NCBI GenBank assembly: GCA_023101885.1
Contig: JALPQD010000102.1
Location: forward strand, 4,152,971 to 4,216,970
Reading direction: 5' to 3'
DNA length: 64,000 nt
From: Typhlomys cinereus
Lineage: Eukaryota; Chordata; Mammalia; Rodentia; Platacanthomyidae
Under the pieces are notes generated by a model. That model was not told the DNA's origin. It did not search any database and was given only the letters and a program-made list of their open reading frames with translations. The number at the start of each line of letters is the position of its first letter. Position 1 is the first letter of the stretch. Shown here one piece after another: positions 37,583-48,502 of this stretch. The position numbers and the translations under genes are program-made.

Positions 37583-37980
37583 AGATGTAATAAAAGTAGA
37601 AAACCACAGTGAGGGACTTTGCATGCTCTGCGCAACGTCCAACACACTATTGACCTCACAAAGTCTAGCATTTGCTAAAGACACCAAGATCCTTGGAGGC
37701 AAGGGATTGACAGCCACAGTAGTGTTCCTATGCTTAAGGGGAACACAGGAAAGGGTTCAGGGAAATGCCACTAGGTCCTTGTACGTGGAGAGGAGGGCCC
37801 AGAGGAGAGTCTGGCATGCACATTAAAGGATTCTCTGGGGATTGGGGGGAGGCACTGTAGGATGGGGAGGGAGGGGGAGCACGGGTTCGGGGGGAGGAGG
37901 AGGGAGGGAGGGAACCGGTATACCTACTAAGTTTGTATGAGCGGAAATAATAATAAAAAATGTTATAAAAAATAAAAAAT
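37583..37980 (+). mobile_element. 5'-inverted, truncated L1 in the Gk2 5' flank
   Basis: Flanked by a 16-bp duplication aaagcacttccaaggt (37567-37582) and aaggcacttccaaggt (37981-37996), one mismatch. 37617-37980 is L1 3'UTR in plus orientation with the G-rich tract and A-rich tail. 37583-37616 (agatgtaataaaagtag ... gtgaggg) is 3'UTR sequence in the reverse orientation: the 5' inversion typical of twin priming. It ends 185 bp before the Gk2 ATG. Confidence 0.93.
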
Positions 37981-38015
37981 AAGGCACTTCCAAGGTCCTG
38001 GGAGTTGGGTTCTGC

Positions 38016-38165
38016 TTGCAGGGGCGGGGCCAGAAGGCCACACACCAGCAAGGGCAAAGGTTGCAGGGCGTTGCATCTGCGCCTGCGCTTGGCAGCGTTC
38101 GGGACTGGCTGCGTGCCTCCAACGCTCCATCTCCCAGGAAACGGTCGCATCCACTGACTGGCTTC
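38016..38165 (+). promoter_or_regulatory. CpG-rich 5' flank / putative promoter and 5'UTR of Gk2
   Basis: About ten CpGs lie in 150 bp, in a window otherwise nearly free of CpG outside young SINEs and L1 5'UTRs. A perfect GC box (ggggcggggc) is at 38021-38030 and an NRF1-like palindrome (tgcgcctgcgct) at 38078-38089, one base from consensus. There is no clear TATA box. The start context (ttcATGg) has G at +4 but no purine at -3. Inference: initiation between the GC box and the ATG. Confidence 0.55.
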
Positions 38166-39833
38166 ATGGCAGACCCTAATCAAGCAGCTGTGGGGCCGTT
38201 GGTGGGAGCGGTGGTCCAGGGCACCAACTCCACTCGCTTTCTGGTTTTCAAGACAAAAACAGCAGAATTACTTGGTCATCACCAAGTGGAACTATCACAA
38301 GAGTTCCCTAAAGAAGGATGGGTGGAACAAGACCCCAAGGAAATTCTTCAGTCAGTCTATGAGTGTATCGCGAGAACCTGTGAGAAACTTACCCAAGTGA
38401 ATATTGATATTTCCAACATAAAAGCAATCGGTGTGAGCAACCAACGGGAAACCACAGTGGTCTGGGACAAGTTCACTGGAGAACCTCTCTACAATGCCGT
38501 GGTATGGCTTGATCTCAGGACCCAGTCCACCGTGGAGGCTCTCATTAAGAAAATCCCAGGAAATAGTAATTTTGTCAAGTCTAAGACGGGCCTTCCACTT
38601 AGTACTTACTTCAGTGCAGTGAAGCTGCGTTGGATGCTTGATAATTTGAGAAACGTTCAGAAGGCTGTTGAAGAAGGCAGGGCTCTTTTTGGAACCATCG
38701 ACTCGTGGCTTATCTGGAGTATGACAGGAGGGGTCAATGGAGGGATCCATGGTACCGATGTAACAAATGCAAGCAGAACCATGCTTTTCAACATCCACTC
38801 TTTGGAATGGGATAAAGAGCTCTGTGACTTTTTTGACATTCCAACGAGCATTCTTCCAAATGTCTGGAGTTCTTCCGAGATCTATGGCGTAATGAAAGCA
38901 GGGGATTTGGAAGGTGTGCCAATATCTGGGTGCTTGGGGGACCAGTCTGCTGCGTTAGTAGGGCATATGTGCTTCCAGGAAGGGCAAGCCAAAAACACAT
39001 ATGGAACAGGTTGCTTCTTACTGTGTAATACAGGCCGTAAATGTGTATTTTCTGAACACGGCCTTCTGACCACAGTGGCTTACAAACTAGGCAAAAATAA
39101 GCCAGTATATTATGCATTAGAAGGTTCGGTTGCTATAGCTGGTGCTGTTATTCGTTGGCTAAGAGACAATTTTGAAATGATAACAACCCCAGAAGAAATT
39201 GAAACACTCGCTAAAGAAGTAGGCTCTTCTTATGGCTGTTACTTTGTCCCAGCCTTCTCGGGGTTATACGCACCTTATTGGGAACCTAGTGCAAGAGGAA
39301 TAATCTGTGGTCTCACTCAGTATACCAATAAAAATCACATTGCCTTTGCTGCATTAGAAGCTGTTTGTTTTCAAACCCGAGAGATTCTGGAAGCCATGAA
39401 CCATGACTGTGGAATTCCACTCAGTCATCTACAAGTAGATGGAGCAATGACCACCAACAAAATTCTTATGCAGCTACAGGCAGATATTCTGCACATTCCA
39501 GTAGTAAAATCTGTTCAGCCTGAAACAACCGCGCTGGGAGTTGCCATGGCAGCCGGAGCTGCAGAGGGAGTAGATGTTTGGAGTCTTGAAACTGAGGATT
39601 TACCAGTAGAACAGATGGAGCGATTTGAGCCGCAGATTCAGGCCAAAGAAAGTGAAGATCATTATTCAACGTGGAAGAAAGCAGTGCTAAAGTCAATGGG
39701 TTGGGTTACATCTCAGACTGTTCCAGAAACTGAAGATAGCCCTGTGTTCTCTTGTCTGCCCTTGGGTTTTTTTATAGTGAGCAGCATGACACTTTTAATT
39801 GGAGCCAGATATGTTGCAGGTATGGCAGAATAA
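38166..39833 (+). CDS. Gk2: Glycerol kinase 2-like retrogene (testis-type FGGY kinase family)
   Basis: Single 555-residue frame, no introns, ending in TAA; human and mouse GK2 are about the same length. Seen: P-loop region VQGTNSTR (17-24); glycerol-site NQRE with Arg94/Glu95; Tyr148; FGGY signature 1 ([13 protein letters not shown], 148-160); catalytic-base Asp259 in [14 protein letters not shown] (277-284); FGGY signature 2 (378-398); hydrophobic C-tail about 531-552, which in GK isoforms anchors to the mitochondrial outer membrane. Odd: the Asp of the usual DQGT is Val17 and the second Gly of VDGG is Ala427, both at the nucleotide site. The start is the first ATG matching the family N-terminus ([16 protein letters not shown]). 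The frame stays open upstream to at least 38016 but contains no ATG there. The parent X-linked GK gene has many exons, so this is a processed copy. Mouse Gk2 and Gykl1 are reported to be spermatid proteins without kinase activity that act in mitochondrial sheath formation. It could be Gykl1 instead. Confidence 0.95.
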   Translation: MADPNQAAVGPLVGAVVQGTNSTRFLVFKTKTAELLGHHQVELSQEFPKEGWVEQDPKEILQSVYECIARTCEKLTQVNIDISNIKAIGVSNQRETTVVWDKFTGEPLYNAVVWLDLRTQSTVEALIKKIPGNSNFVKSKTGLPLSTYFSAVKLRWMLDNLRNVQKAVEEGRALFGTIDSWLIWSMTGGVNGGIHGTDVTNASRTMLFNIHSLEWDKELCDFFDIPTSILPNVWSSSEIYGVMKAGDLEGVPISGCLGDQSAALVGHMCFQEGQAKNTYGTGCFLLCNTGRKCVFSEHGLLTTVAYKLGKNKPVYYALEGSVAIAGAVIRWLRDNFEMITTPEEIETLAKEVGSSYGCYFVPAFSGLYAPYWEPSARGIICGLTQYTNKNHIAFAALEAVCFQTREILEAMNHDCGIPLSHLQVDGAMTTNKILMQLQADILHIPVVKSVQPETTALGVAMAAGAAEGVDVWSLETEDLPVEQMERFEPQIQAKESEDHYSTWKKAVLKSMGWVTSQTVPETEDSPVFSCLPLGFFIVSSMTLLIGARYVAGMAE

Positions 39834-39967
39834 TTCCATCCGTGAATTCCCTTTTCTTTTGCATAATTAAAGAATCCATGAATGTTCTCTTATGAGAATA
39901 GTAGTATAGACTCTGACTTTATAAACTACTTCAAGAGGCAGAACCTTCAAGTGTAGCTTGAAATAAA
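39834..39967 (+). terminator. 3'UTR and polyadenylation signal of Gk2
   Basis: A weak ATTAAA is at 39866-39871. A canonical AATAAA is at 39962-39967, followed about 25 bases later by a GT/T-rich stretch (acttgtgttttttaat), the usual downstream element. This gives a short 3'UTR of roughly 130-160 bases. The retrogene's own poly(A) tail and target-site duplications are no longer recognisable, as expected for an old retrogene. Confidence 0.6.
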
Positions 39968-40600
39968 TGGTAGAAAAGAAAAATAGTTACTTGTGTTTTT
40001 TAATATTGGTATCTAAGGTTTCATGATTTTGAGAAGGCACTTGCTATACATATCATTTCTCATATCTCATGGAGTCAATTTATAGATCAAGGGCACACCA
40101 TGGTTATAACAGGAAAGTCTTGTCTTGCTATTAACAATGTAAAATCCTTAAGGTTAAATGTTTACAATGTTTTGAGATAACATATTTGCCAGGAAGCATA
40201 TTTTCATAAAACAACAATTTTTAATATTAAACACATTTCACTCTAAAGCAACAAAAACAAAGAGTAAATAAATAAATTTGTGTATTTTATGCTCATAGAA
40301 ATGGATTTTAACAATTTTTATGCCTTTTTATTTTCCTACATAGATATACACTGGTAAAATAAAATATTGTGGATTACTGCATTACCAATCAGGAAAATTG
40401 TATTGTTCAATATGTAAAGCTCTAATGAATTTAAAAACAATGGCAAGAGAGTATGCAAGCAATGAGTGGATGTATAATTTTTAAGATTTATTTAATGTGG
40501 AAAGTGGTATAATATTACTTGAAGTTACTGGAATTTGAAAATGTATGCTGCAAATGATGAAATAATTAGCAAATTATATTGAATATTCTTAAATTAGGAC
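39968..40600. other. AT-rich sequence downstream of Gk2
   Basis: No gene or clear repeat. Confidence 0.45.
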
Positions 40601-41010
40601 CGTAAAGCCTGAAGACATTGTAAGACAGATGAAAAGAAGAAATTATAGGTAGGAAAATGTATTTAATGTAATCTTACTGAAAATCACATTAAATATAAAT
40701 GGTTCAATTATCTCAATTCTAAAGCTAGATTATAAAATTCTATCAAGACCCAAATATGTACTGCCATTTTAAGTAAAGACTGCTAAAGGTAGGATAACAA
40801 TAAAGATATGACATGCTTCAATTAAATATGAAATGTCTATGATAACACTAAAAAAGTTCAGAGCAAAGAATGCTATCAACACATAACTATGATTTGTAAT
40901 GATAAAGATATTCTCATCAAAACAATATAGCAATAGTGAATATTCTATGTGACTAATGGTGGAACTTTAAAATTATAGAACATCAATCTGGTAGAACTGA
41001 AAGAAGTACT
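40600..41010 (+). mobile_element. Ancient L1 ORF2 5' fragment (L1M-type)
   Basis: cattaaatataaatggttca, atcaagacccaaatatgtac, ttcagagcaaagaatgc, atatagcaatagtgaatatt and gtagaactgaaagaag occur in the order of the L1 endonuclease-domain coding region. Too decayed to translate. Confidence 0.6.
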
Positions 41011-41106
41011 AACAACTTGTTTTGTTTGTTTTGTTCTATAATTACAGAAAGAATTTTCAATGTACACACTTCCTTAGTATTTAATTCATGTAGATAAAAA
41101 TCTAGT

Positions 41107-41640
41107 GGCTCAGGGTTAAAAGTTTTGTCTCAGAAGCAACAAGGACTTGAGTTCAGATCCCCAGATACCATAAAAAATGCCAGGGGCTGCAGAGATGGTT
41201 CAGGGGTTAAGACCTGGCAAGCAGAAGTTCCTGTGTTTGGATCTCAGGTCCCATGTAAAAACGCCAGGTCCTGGTGGACAAAGCCTCAGAAAACCCCGAG
41301 CCAAACATAAAAGAGGTAGAAGCAATTTAGTATGGTTCTAGAAGTCACCCTTAGGCCTCCACAAAGAGACACAGTGCCCTTTGATACAGAGAGAGAGAGA
41401 GAGAGAGAGGAGAGAAAGATGCATACGCATGCACATGCACACACAATAAATCAATAATATATACAATGCCGAAGGATATGGTAATGGCATGTAATTCTGG
41501 CTTTAGAAAATAGAGCTTGGGAAACCTTAGAACAAAACAATAAGGAGGTAGAGAAATGCAGGATGATTCCTGGTGTCACACTTGGGCCTCCACAAGCAAA
41601 GAGAAGGCAGAAACAAGCACCTATACACATAGACATACAC
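41107..41640 (+). mobile_element. Older SINE split by a second SINE
   Basis: The outer SINE (head ggctcagggttaaaag, 5' end slightly truncated) occupies 41107-41181 and resumes at 41461-41640. The outer duplication aatctagt is at 41099-41106 and 41641-41648. Confidence 0.8.
41182..41460 (+). mobile_element. SINE nested inside an older SINE
   Basis: ggggctgcagagatggttca head, B-box-like gtgtttggatctc, (GA)n at 41389-41409 and tail caataaatcaataat. Duplication aaaaaatgcc (41172-41181) / atacaatgcc (41461-41470) is copied from the body of the outer SINE. Confidence 0.82.
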
Positions 41641-41648
41641 AATCTAGT

Positions 41649-41914
41649 ATGTATAGCAAGTTTAATAGAGCAGAACAATATTTTTAAATAGCTTGAGTTA
41701 ACTGACATTCTCAGAATACGTCACCCAATAATTGAATATATATACTATTGAACTGAATATGAACTATTTTCCACCACAGCCAAATTCAAGTCATAAACCA
41801 ACCTTCGATAAGTTAAGAAAGGATCTCATGAAAGGTATACTGTCTGAATAATGTGTCAAAAAAAGAAATAGCCCTTCTGAAAAGTCTTTACTAATTTGAA
41901 ACTAAATGGGAAAC
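41649..41914. other. AT-rich intergenic sequence
   Basis: No recognised feature. Confidence 0.4.
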
Positions 41915-41966
41915 TTTTTTTGCTTGTGTACACATGTATGTGTGTGTGCATGCATGCATGTGTGAA

Positions 41967-42014
<48 letters not shown>

Positions 42015-42078
42015 CACCATTTACCTGTGGGGACCTAAGGGTGACTTTTTGAATCATCCTAGATTGCTCTAATTCAAA
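41915..42078 (-). mobile_element. Truncated SINE with (TG)n
   Basis: Minus-strand 3' half of a B2-superfamily SINE: (TG)n at 41937-42011 and the body ctgtggggacctaagggtga ... gaatcatcctagattgctct. The pol III promoter half is missing. Confidence 0.75.
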
Positions 42079-42079
42079 A

Positions 42080-42903
42080 AAATATGTTCATAGCATTAGT
42101 AGTCCATAGTTTACTATATGTTACATAGATGGATTCAGCTCCATTGTCAACCAGTGGGTAGGTAAATAAAGTGTGGTATATTCATTCAGTGGAACACTAT
42201 TCAACAACAGAAATGAATTAATAGCATAACTTTCATGAATTTCAAAATTATTAAGCTGAGTAAAATAGATCAGACATATATAATATGTGATCTTATTTCA
42301 TGAATATTATTGAAACTACAGTAGAAGAGCAGTGAAGTGAATAACAATGGGCAGCCATAATGTAGTGTACCAGCAACCTAGCAAGGTTCACCCAGAATCA
42401 AGCCAACCTAATTTCTTCCTATTCGAAGGCTTTGGGAACCTCCCAGAAGAGGGGATGATGAGATTCCCTAAATATGGGAAGGTTCACCATTAGACAAGAC
42501 ATTCTATTGAAGGCAAACTGCTGCATCTAGGAATTCAAGGTAGTGAGACTTGTACTTAGCAGACCTACATAATGACTGACATACCAGCATGCCCCCCATA
42601 GACTATTGAAGAACTCAAGAGATATAAGAACATACAGTGGAAACCTCAGGGACTAAAGCTGGATGACTGAAGGGAAATACCTTTATCAATGAGGTTCTCT
42701 GAAGAGAGGCAACTTGGTGTGCCACGGAGGTCTGAACCCCCAAGAGTAGACAGGCCAGAGGGAACTCTGAGGTCCATAGAAGTAGACAAACAGGAGGGTG
42801 GGAGGGAGTGGGATGGACTGTGAAGGGAAGAGAGGGAGATGGGAGCGAGAGAGGATGGAAGGAAGCAGGGATGAGTATTCAATATGCTTGTAAAACTAGA
42901 AAA
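42080..42903 (+). mobile_element. Old 5'-truncated L1 3' end
   Basis: Starts at the ORF2 end (tcaaccagtgggtaggtaaa; ggaacactattcaacaacag) and continues through a 3'UTR with a purine-rich tract (42790-42870) to caatatgcttgtaaaactag. A SINE follows directly. Confidence 0.75.
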
Positions 42904-42905
42904 AT

Positions 42906-43138
42906 GGGGCTAGAGAGATGGCTCAAGGGTTAAGGATCCCAGGTCCCATTTAAAATGCTAGGCTGAAAAGACTGCAGTCTGCACTTCCACTTAGAAGGCA
43001 GAGACAAATCACAGAGCGAAGCAACAAGGAGGCAGAAGCATTCCAGGATGATTCCCGAAGTCACCCTTTGGTCTCTCTCTCACACATGCACACACTCACA
43101 TACAGACACACACACGAAAAATAAATAAATATAAAAAA
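42906..43138 (+). mobile_element. Older SINE with promoter-region deletion
   Basis: ggggctagagagatggctca then aagggttaaggatcccaggt: the segment between the A and B boxes is missing. Body matches other old copies (gcattccaggatgattccc; (CA)-rich; aaataaataaat tail). Confidence 0.82.
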
Positions 43139-45271
43139 AGAAAATATAAACTATAGTACAGAGGATAAATCACTGTTTCATTGGCAATGGGGAGGAGAGA
43201 TGAGGAAGTAGGAAGAAATAGGTGATTTGATTAGAAAGGAACACAAAGAAAATTAGAGTGAAGACCAACACTTATTATATTTACTAATTATGATAGTGAC
43301 TTCAAGAAAATACATTTAAAGTTAATCAAGTCTTCAACTTGATTAAGCACAGTTTAGTAACATTATTTATGCCAAGCATTCTATTTTTGAAAATTTATCT
43401 TCAAACTCTGTAAACAGTCTGCTCATGAGGCTTTTTTTTTTTATCTTTTCTACTGTATGTCCTGATGGATCCTCACTGTTTCTCTAGGGCGCAGGCTTGT
43501 AGCATGTCTGACCTGCAGCAGGTCTCTGGGCTGCATTTGAAGTCATTTGGGTTATAAGGTTGGAGAAACACATGATAATGTCTAGTATCATTTAAAAGAA
43601 ATTAATTTCTCATTTCATTTATATGGTCATAATTCTGAGTCTGGTAACTGCTGAAAATGACCTGATAAAGAGTTGCACACAAATATCTTTAGAAAAATCA
43701 AGCTTGAAGTCTTCAAGCTCAACAAATCAACTAATTACCTCCACACATGCACTTTGGTGATTACCACCCATCTTTTAAAAGCAGCTTTTGCCTCCACACA
43801 TCTCATTTTTCTAATTTACTTCATATATACAGGTAAATTATATCACTCTTCCCAAAGACTGTAAAGGCTGTATGTATTTCCATTATAAAATTTGCTAAAT
43901 AGTAACTTTTCCATAATGCCACCATGCAGAGCTACATTGCTAAGTTAGAATGACAGTCTCTTTGCACAAGTTGTGAAAGATCATCATTACTTAATGACAA
44001 TTTATGTGTGAGAAAAGATGAGCAGGAGAAGGAAGAGAATCTCATTCTCATACTGTTTTCTAAGGACACATTTTATGAATCAAATCAAGGAAGTGATCAT
44101 AAAAGAAGACAGTAGATAAAGAGGAAGCTCAACAGAAAGGAAAAACGAAAACCAAGAAAGGAAAGGAATATAAAGGTATTCTAAGAGAAATAAGATGTAC
44201 TATTAAATCTCATTAAAGATATTATATTTGAACCATATCAGATATGAAAGGCATTCAATGGTTACATACATTCAACTCTAAGAAGCACAACCATGTACAC
44301 TAGATTTTTAAAAGATAGGTATCTCTCCCTCCCAACCTGTCTTGAGCCCTGAATTTACATCTTTTCATGTTTGATTACTGGTGATTATATTATCATAGTA
44401 ATAGAAGGACTCATAAACTCCCAGGGAAGCTGTTTTTTGCTCACAGGATACCTCAGAATATGAGTCTAAATGCGACATTAACCAATCTCCACTTGAATGG
44501 AACACTGGGTACCAACTCTGCCTATTCAATATGGAAATTTTACTCCTGTACTTTTTGTGAAAAGCATAGAAACTAATAAGATCTCCTGGGGTAATTTCCA
44601 GAAAAGTCTAGGGTAAATACAATATCATGTCAGCCATCTACTTTAACCTCCTGCTGAAATGATGACTGTATACTCTATTGTGATTGTTCACATCAAAGCA
44701 GAATGAATGAAAATATTTAAATATGCTCCATAGTTACCATCAACAATCTTCATAGCCCAATTCATTTGAGCTTTGAAGAAATTACATGTGATTTTTGCCC
44801 TCTGTGTTTTGCATACTTTACTGTTCATTAGTATGGCAATGCTTAACAAACTGATTTATTTTAGAAAGTGAAAAGTAAAGAAGGTCTTGATTGACTTATG
44901 ATGAGTAAGAAGAAAAATTCAGTAAGACTGTGATAATCATGTTATAGCAAATTATGTGAAATTCAGTTCATTGTAAATTTACAAAGCCCTCTTATACTTA
45001 GGGTATGTATTTCAAATATCATAGAAACTCCAAGCTTAAAAAAATTTAAAAGGCATTCATTAAGAAGGCATTTTATATCTATACTACTAAGTTTGGGAGA
45101 AAGTTGGATCAAATCCAAGACAAAAATATTTTAATGACTGTAAACAGCCAATTCTGATTTATGTATCTAGTTTTTCTTCTCTGCTGAATTGGGAATCCAT
45201 GTTTCTACCTCAGTATGGCTTCAGCAATGAGCTCAGGACCCAGGCATAAGTAGAAACCCTTGTGAAGAAAG

Positions 45272-45316
<45 letters not shown>

Positions 45317-46779
45317 TTCTTTTTTTTCTCGTCGTTGTGTGCATGGGGGTGTACTTATGTATGATGTTTGGTCTCATTGTATTTCACTCAATCAACTGAT
45401 CACTTCTATCACATCAGTTTCAGGAAGGCCATCAGTTCATATGGAGATGATGAATCATCTACAACATATTCTTAGTTTTGCAAATTGCATTACTCTCAAA
45501 GAGAATTTTCTTTGAGAATAACACCTGAAGTGATCATGTTTGGGTAAGTTGGAGATGTCACCTACTCCAACATCATCAAAGACAAAAAAAGATAAAATAA
45601 AATTACTCAATATATCATAAATACACATGAAGGAAAAGATTAAAAGAATAAAGTTTAGATGTTAGTGTTTCTTTAGCTTCACAGCATTTTTCTTTGACTT
45701 CACCTCAAACAATACTGTGATAGTGTTTTACAAGATGAAAGTAGAGGCAATGACAACTTCATTGGTGAGATTTCTTATAATTTACAGTTATGTCATGATA
45801 AATGAATACTTTGAGGTATGCTCATGTATACACATAACTTTCATTGCCAGTTATTACTGACACATTCTAAAAGACACTGAATTACAATGAGCACAGCCTC
45901 TAATAATTTTTCTATTTCTAAGCAAATAACACATAGTCTTTGGGGAGTTGTTTAGTGATAAAAGCATGCTCTTCGTTGCATAAAACTGGATTATCTATTA
46001 AGTCCTTTCATTTTTAGATGGCAGACAAAAACTTATCATTTGCTTCTTCCTCCTCCTTTCCCTCTCCTCTTCTTCTATTCCTCTTTTTCCTCTTTGTGCT
46101 CTTCATCCCCTTCCCATCTTAATGTTTATCATTATCTCCCTAACTCCCAAAACAAATCCAATAAGTCCTATCATATAGTATTTACTACTCATACTCATAA
46201 ACATCTAAAGGTCATCACTCTGTTTAATATCCTGCAGATGAACATGCATTAAAAAGTGGCAAATGGACATTGTTGCACACTGGGCACCAAGCAGTGATGT
46301 GCTAAAGCTCTGGCATAGTGTTCCATAGAAAAGAATGACATTCATTTCAGTTATATTAATTGTGTACCAAATGTTTGCCTCCAAAAGTATTTGGACAACT
46401 GTCCATCTGCCTTTCATTCATCCTTCCCTAGCCTCTAAACTTCAGTTCTAATCACAGTCTAGTTCTTTGTCCATGTCTACCCCTGTATGCTCCCCTCACT
46501 TTTGCTTCTTTCAGTTTCATCTTATACCAGCTCCTAGAGCATTAGGAATAGAATGCAATGCTGAAGAAAAGAGGAACATAAACAAAGTTTGTACTCACCC
46601 TTTTATTATTTCCTGAACTTTTGATGATGTAGAATAATGTACTTTTATCCTCCAAGAACCAAAGGCTGTTTATGAGGATCACCTAAGATTTAGCAAGTTA
46701 AAACTCTAAGTTAAAACATAATGAATAGTAGCTAGATTTTGAAAGTTGTATAGTGGATCCTTATTTCAAACTGCCTTGT
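43139..46779. other. 3.6-kb intergenic block
   Basis: AT-rich, mostly unique. Contains the (CT)n repeat at 45274-45314 and a pyrimidine-rich stretch at 46040-46110. No gene, RNA gene or recognised transposon. Confidence 0.5.
45274..45314. repeat. (CT)n microsatellite
   Basis: About 20 perfect CT units. Confidence 0.96.
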
Positions 46780-47412
46780 ATATATGTGTCATCATGCCCA
46801 TAAATTGAAGAAACACTCAGCACTCAATCTAAAACCTTCCTTCTGCAATGGAAAGTGTTTATAAAAACAAATTACAACTGGCAAATGTGCAGAAAATAAG
46901 TGACCATGGACTGCTGAGCCCTAAGCAGGATATCTGAGCTATGCCTACCCCAATGCCCCAACGCTCAGGAAACATTTTGGAAGATGGATAGGTAAGACTG
47001 TAAGAGCCTAAAGGGGTGTGAGGACTGGGTGCGGCCAGATATTATTTTCAGAAATGACAAACCTGTTGCATTCATGAATTCATTGCAGCTACATATATTT
47101 CCATGGACCTACATAGGATTTTTTTCTTATCAACATTTTACTATGGAAGTGGAAAGACCTCAAAAGACCTCACACCTCTAAGAAATTGATGAGGGTTAAT
47201 GTTGCTAGTGGAAAGAGAAGCTGCTTTCCCCAATTATATGCCCAGCCACAATGAAACTTAATGAGGCACAGATGGGAAAATACACGAAAACAGAAGGGGA
47301 AATGAGATTATTAGGAGAAAAGAAAGGTAGATGGGATTGAGGATTAAGGTGTGAAAATATCATAAATTCACTATATTCATGTACACAACACAAAAATAAT
47401 ACTAAAAAAAAG
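46780..47412 (+). mobile_element. Old L1 3'UTR (Lx-like age)
   Basis: Shares cttctgcaatgga, agacctcacacctctaaga-type text and the ending cactatattcatgtacacaa with the copy at 36.9-37.5 kb. Contains aagatggataggtaagactgtaagagcc. No ORF part left. Confidence 0.65.
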
Positions 47413-47696
47413 TCTTGTCATCTCTATGAAACTTCTAGGTTTTTGAAGTATTCAGAATGGAGTATTTGATCTCAAGTAGCTCCCTCTTCCTGAAGCCCTC
47501 TGGTTTCTTGGGCACTTGGTCTTTCTGCAGACTTCACTCACTCACAAGTTGTTCTTCATAAACTGTGCATCAGGCATATACCTGGATTTTATAACTGACA
47601 TTTATTGGATTTTAGCTAATAAGTTTAGGCATGCAAGCAAGGTAAGGTGGATTAAGATAAGGACAAGTATTAGTTCAACTTTGAAAAGAAAAAAAA

Positions 47697-48105
47697 ATCT
47701 TTACAATTACTGTAGGTATTACAGAGATTTGTCTTTGAATCTCTCTAAGTGGGTTTGGTATTATAACCACCTACTGGGAGTGTATATGGTGCTTAATTTT
47801 CCATGTCTGGGATACTTCACTCAATATAATTGTTTCTAATTCCATTCATTTCTCGGCAAATTGCATTAATTCATCATTTTTGATGGCTGAATAGTATTCC
47901 ATTGTATAAATATACCATGTTTTCCTTATCTACTTGTCAACTGTGGACATTTGGGCTGATTCCGTGACTTTGCTATTGTAAACAGTGCTGCTATGAACAT
48001 GACCATGCTTGTGCTATCAAGGTGAATTTTTGCTGTATGGGGGGTTATTCCCAGAAGTGGTATAGCAGGGTCATATGGCATTTCAATCTTTAATTTCTTT
48101 AAGAA
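47697..48105 (-). mobile_element. L1 fragment truncated at both ends
   Basis: Complement of the ORF2 C-terminus and the first part of the 3'UTR (tttacaattactgtaggtat at its left edge; aatctttaatttctttaag at its right edge). Unlike a normal insertion it lacks the 3' end and the poly(A). Abuts the 74-bp repeat described below. Confidence 0.85.
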
Positions 48106-48179
48106 ATTACCTCACTTTTTAATGTAAATGTTCCTGCTTATTTCTGTTGTGCTTAAATATAAGCTCCATTAAAATTATG
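48106..48179 (+). repeat. 74-bp direct repeat, copy 1
   Basis: attacctcactttttaatgt ... ccattaaaattatg; identical to 48503-48576 except t/c at 48140 against 48537. Distance 397 bp. Confidence 0.97.
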
Positions 48180-48415
48180 TTTCCCCCTTCTTTCCCCACC
48201 CATCCGGGATGCACGCAGTCCAGCCAGAACACACTGCGCCCTAGGTAAGCACTCCCTGCTCACCTCAAAAACCCTGGCAACCCACTAATCCTAGCTCCTC
48301 CCACCAGCCAGTCTGAGCACACACTGCCCCAGTCCGGGGAGGACCGCTGGACCACTCCCCAGCTCCACAGGTTAATTGCCCCCACCACCAGGACCTCTCC
48401 CCTTTTCCAACAAAG
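48180..48415 (+). mobile_element. Orphan L1 5'UTR fragment
   Basis: ccgggatgcacgcagtccag then gccctaggtaagcactccct aligns with the 5' ends of the L1 copies starting at 48682 and 56235, but ORF1 does not follow. About 15-20% different from the 56.2 kb copy by eye. Confidence 0.75.
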
Positions 48416-48502
48416 TGATGTTCACACTTAAGAAAAATGAAGATAACATTGTATCTTAATGTTTTTTAAGTGAAATAAAATTGATAGTACATCCCAATAT
48501 TT
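48416..48502. other. Unique sequence between orphan L1 5'UTR and repeat copy 2
   Basis: caaagtgatgttcacactta ... catcccaatatt; not recognisable as L1. Probably native sequence upstream of the 74-bp repeat. Confidence 0.5.

Noticed and set aside
38016..38165. N-terminal extension of the kinase frame from a TTG
   Set aside because: The family start is the ATG at 38166; vertebrate initiation at this TTG is unsupported. Kept only as a low-interest observation.
37734..38183. Minus-strand frame of 149 codons across the L1/Gk2 promoter junction
   Set aside because: Made from the L1 G-rich tract complement and the CpG-rich flank; no homology and spans an insertion boundary.
38352..39117. Minus-strand frames of 148 and 109 codons inside Gk2
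   Set aside because: Antisense shadows of the kinase frame; no family resemblance.
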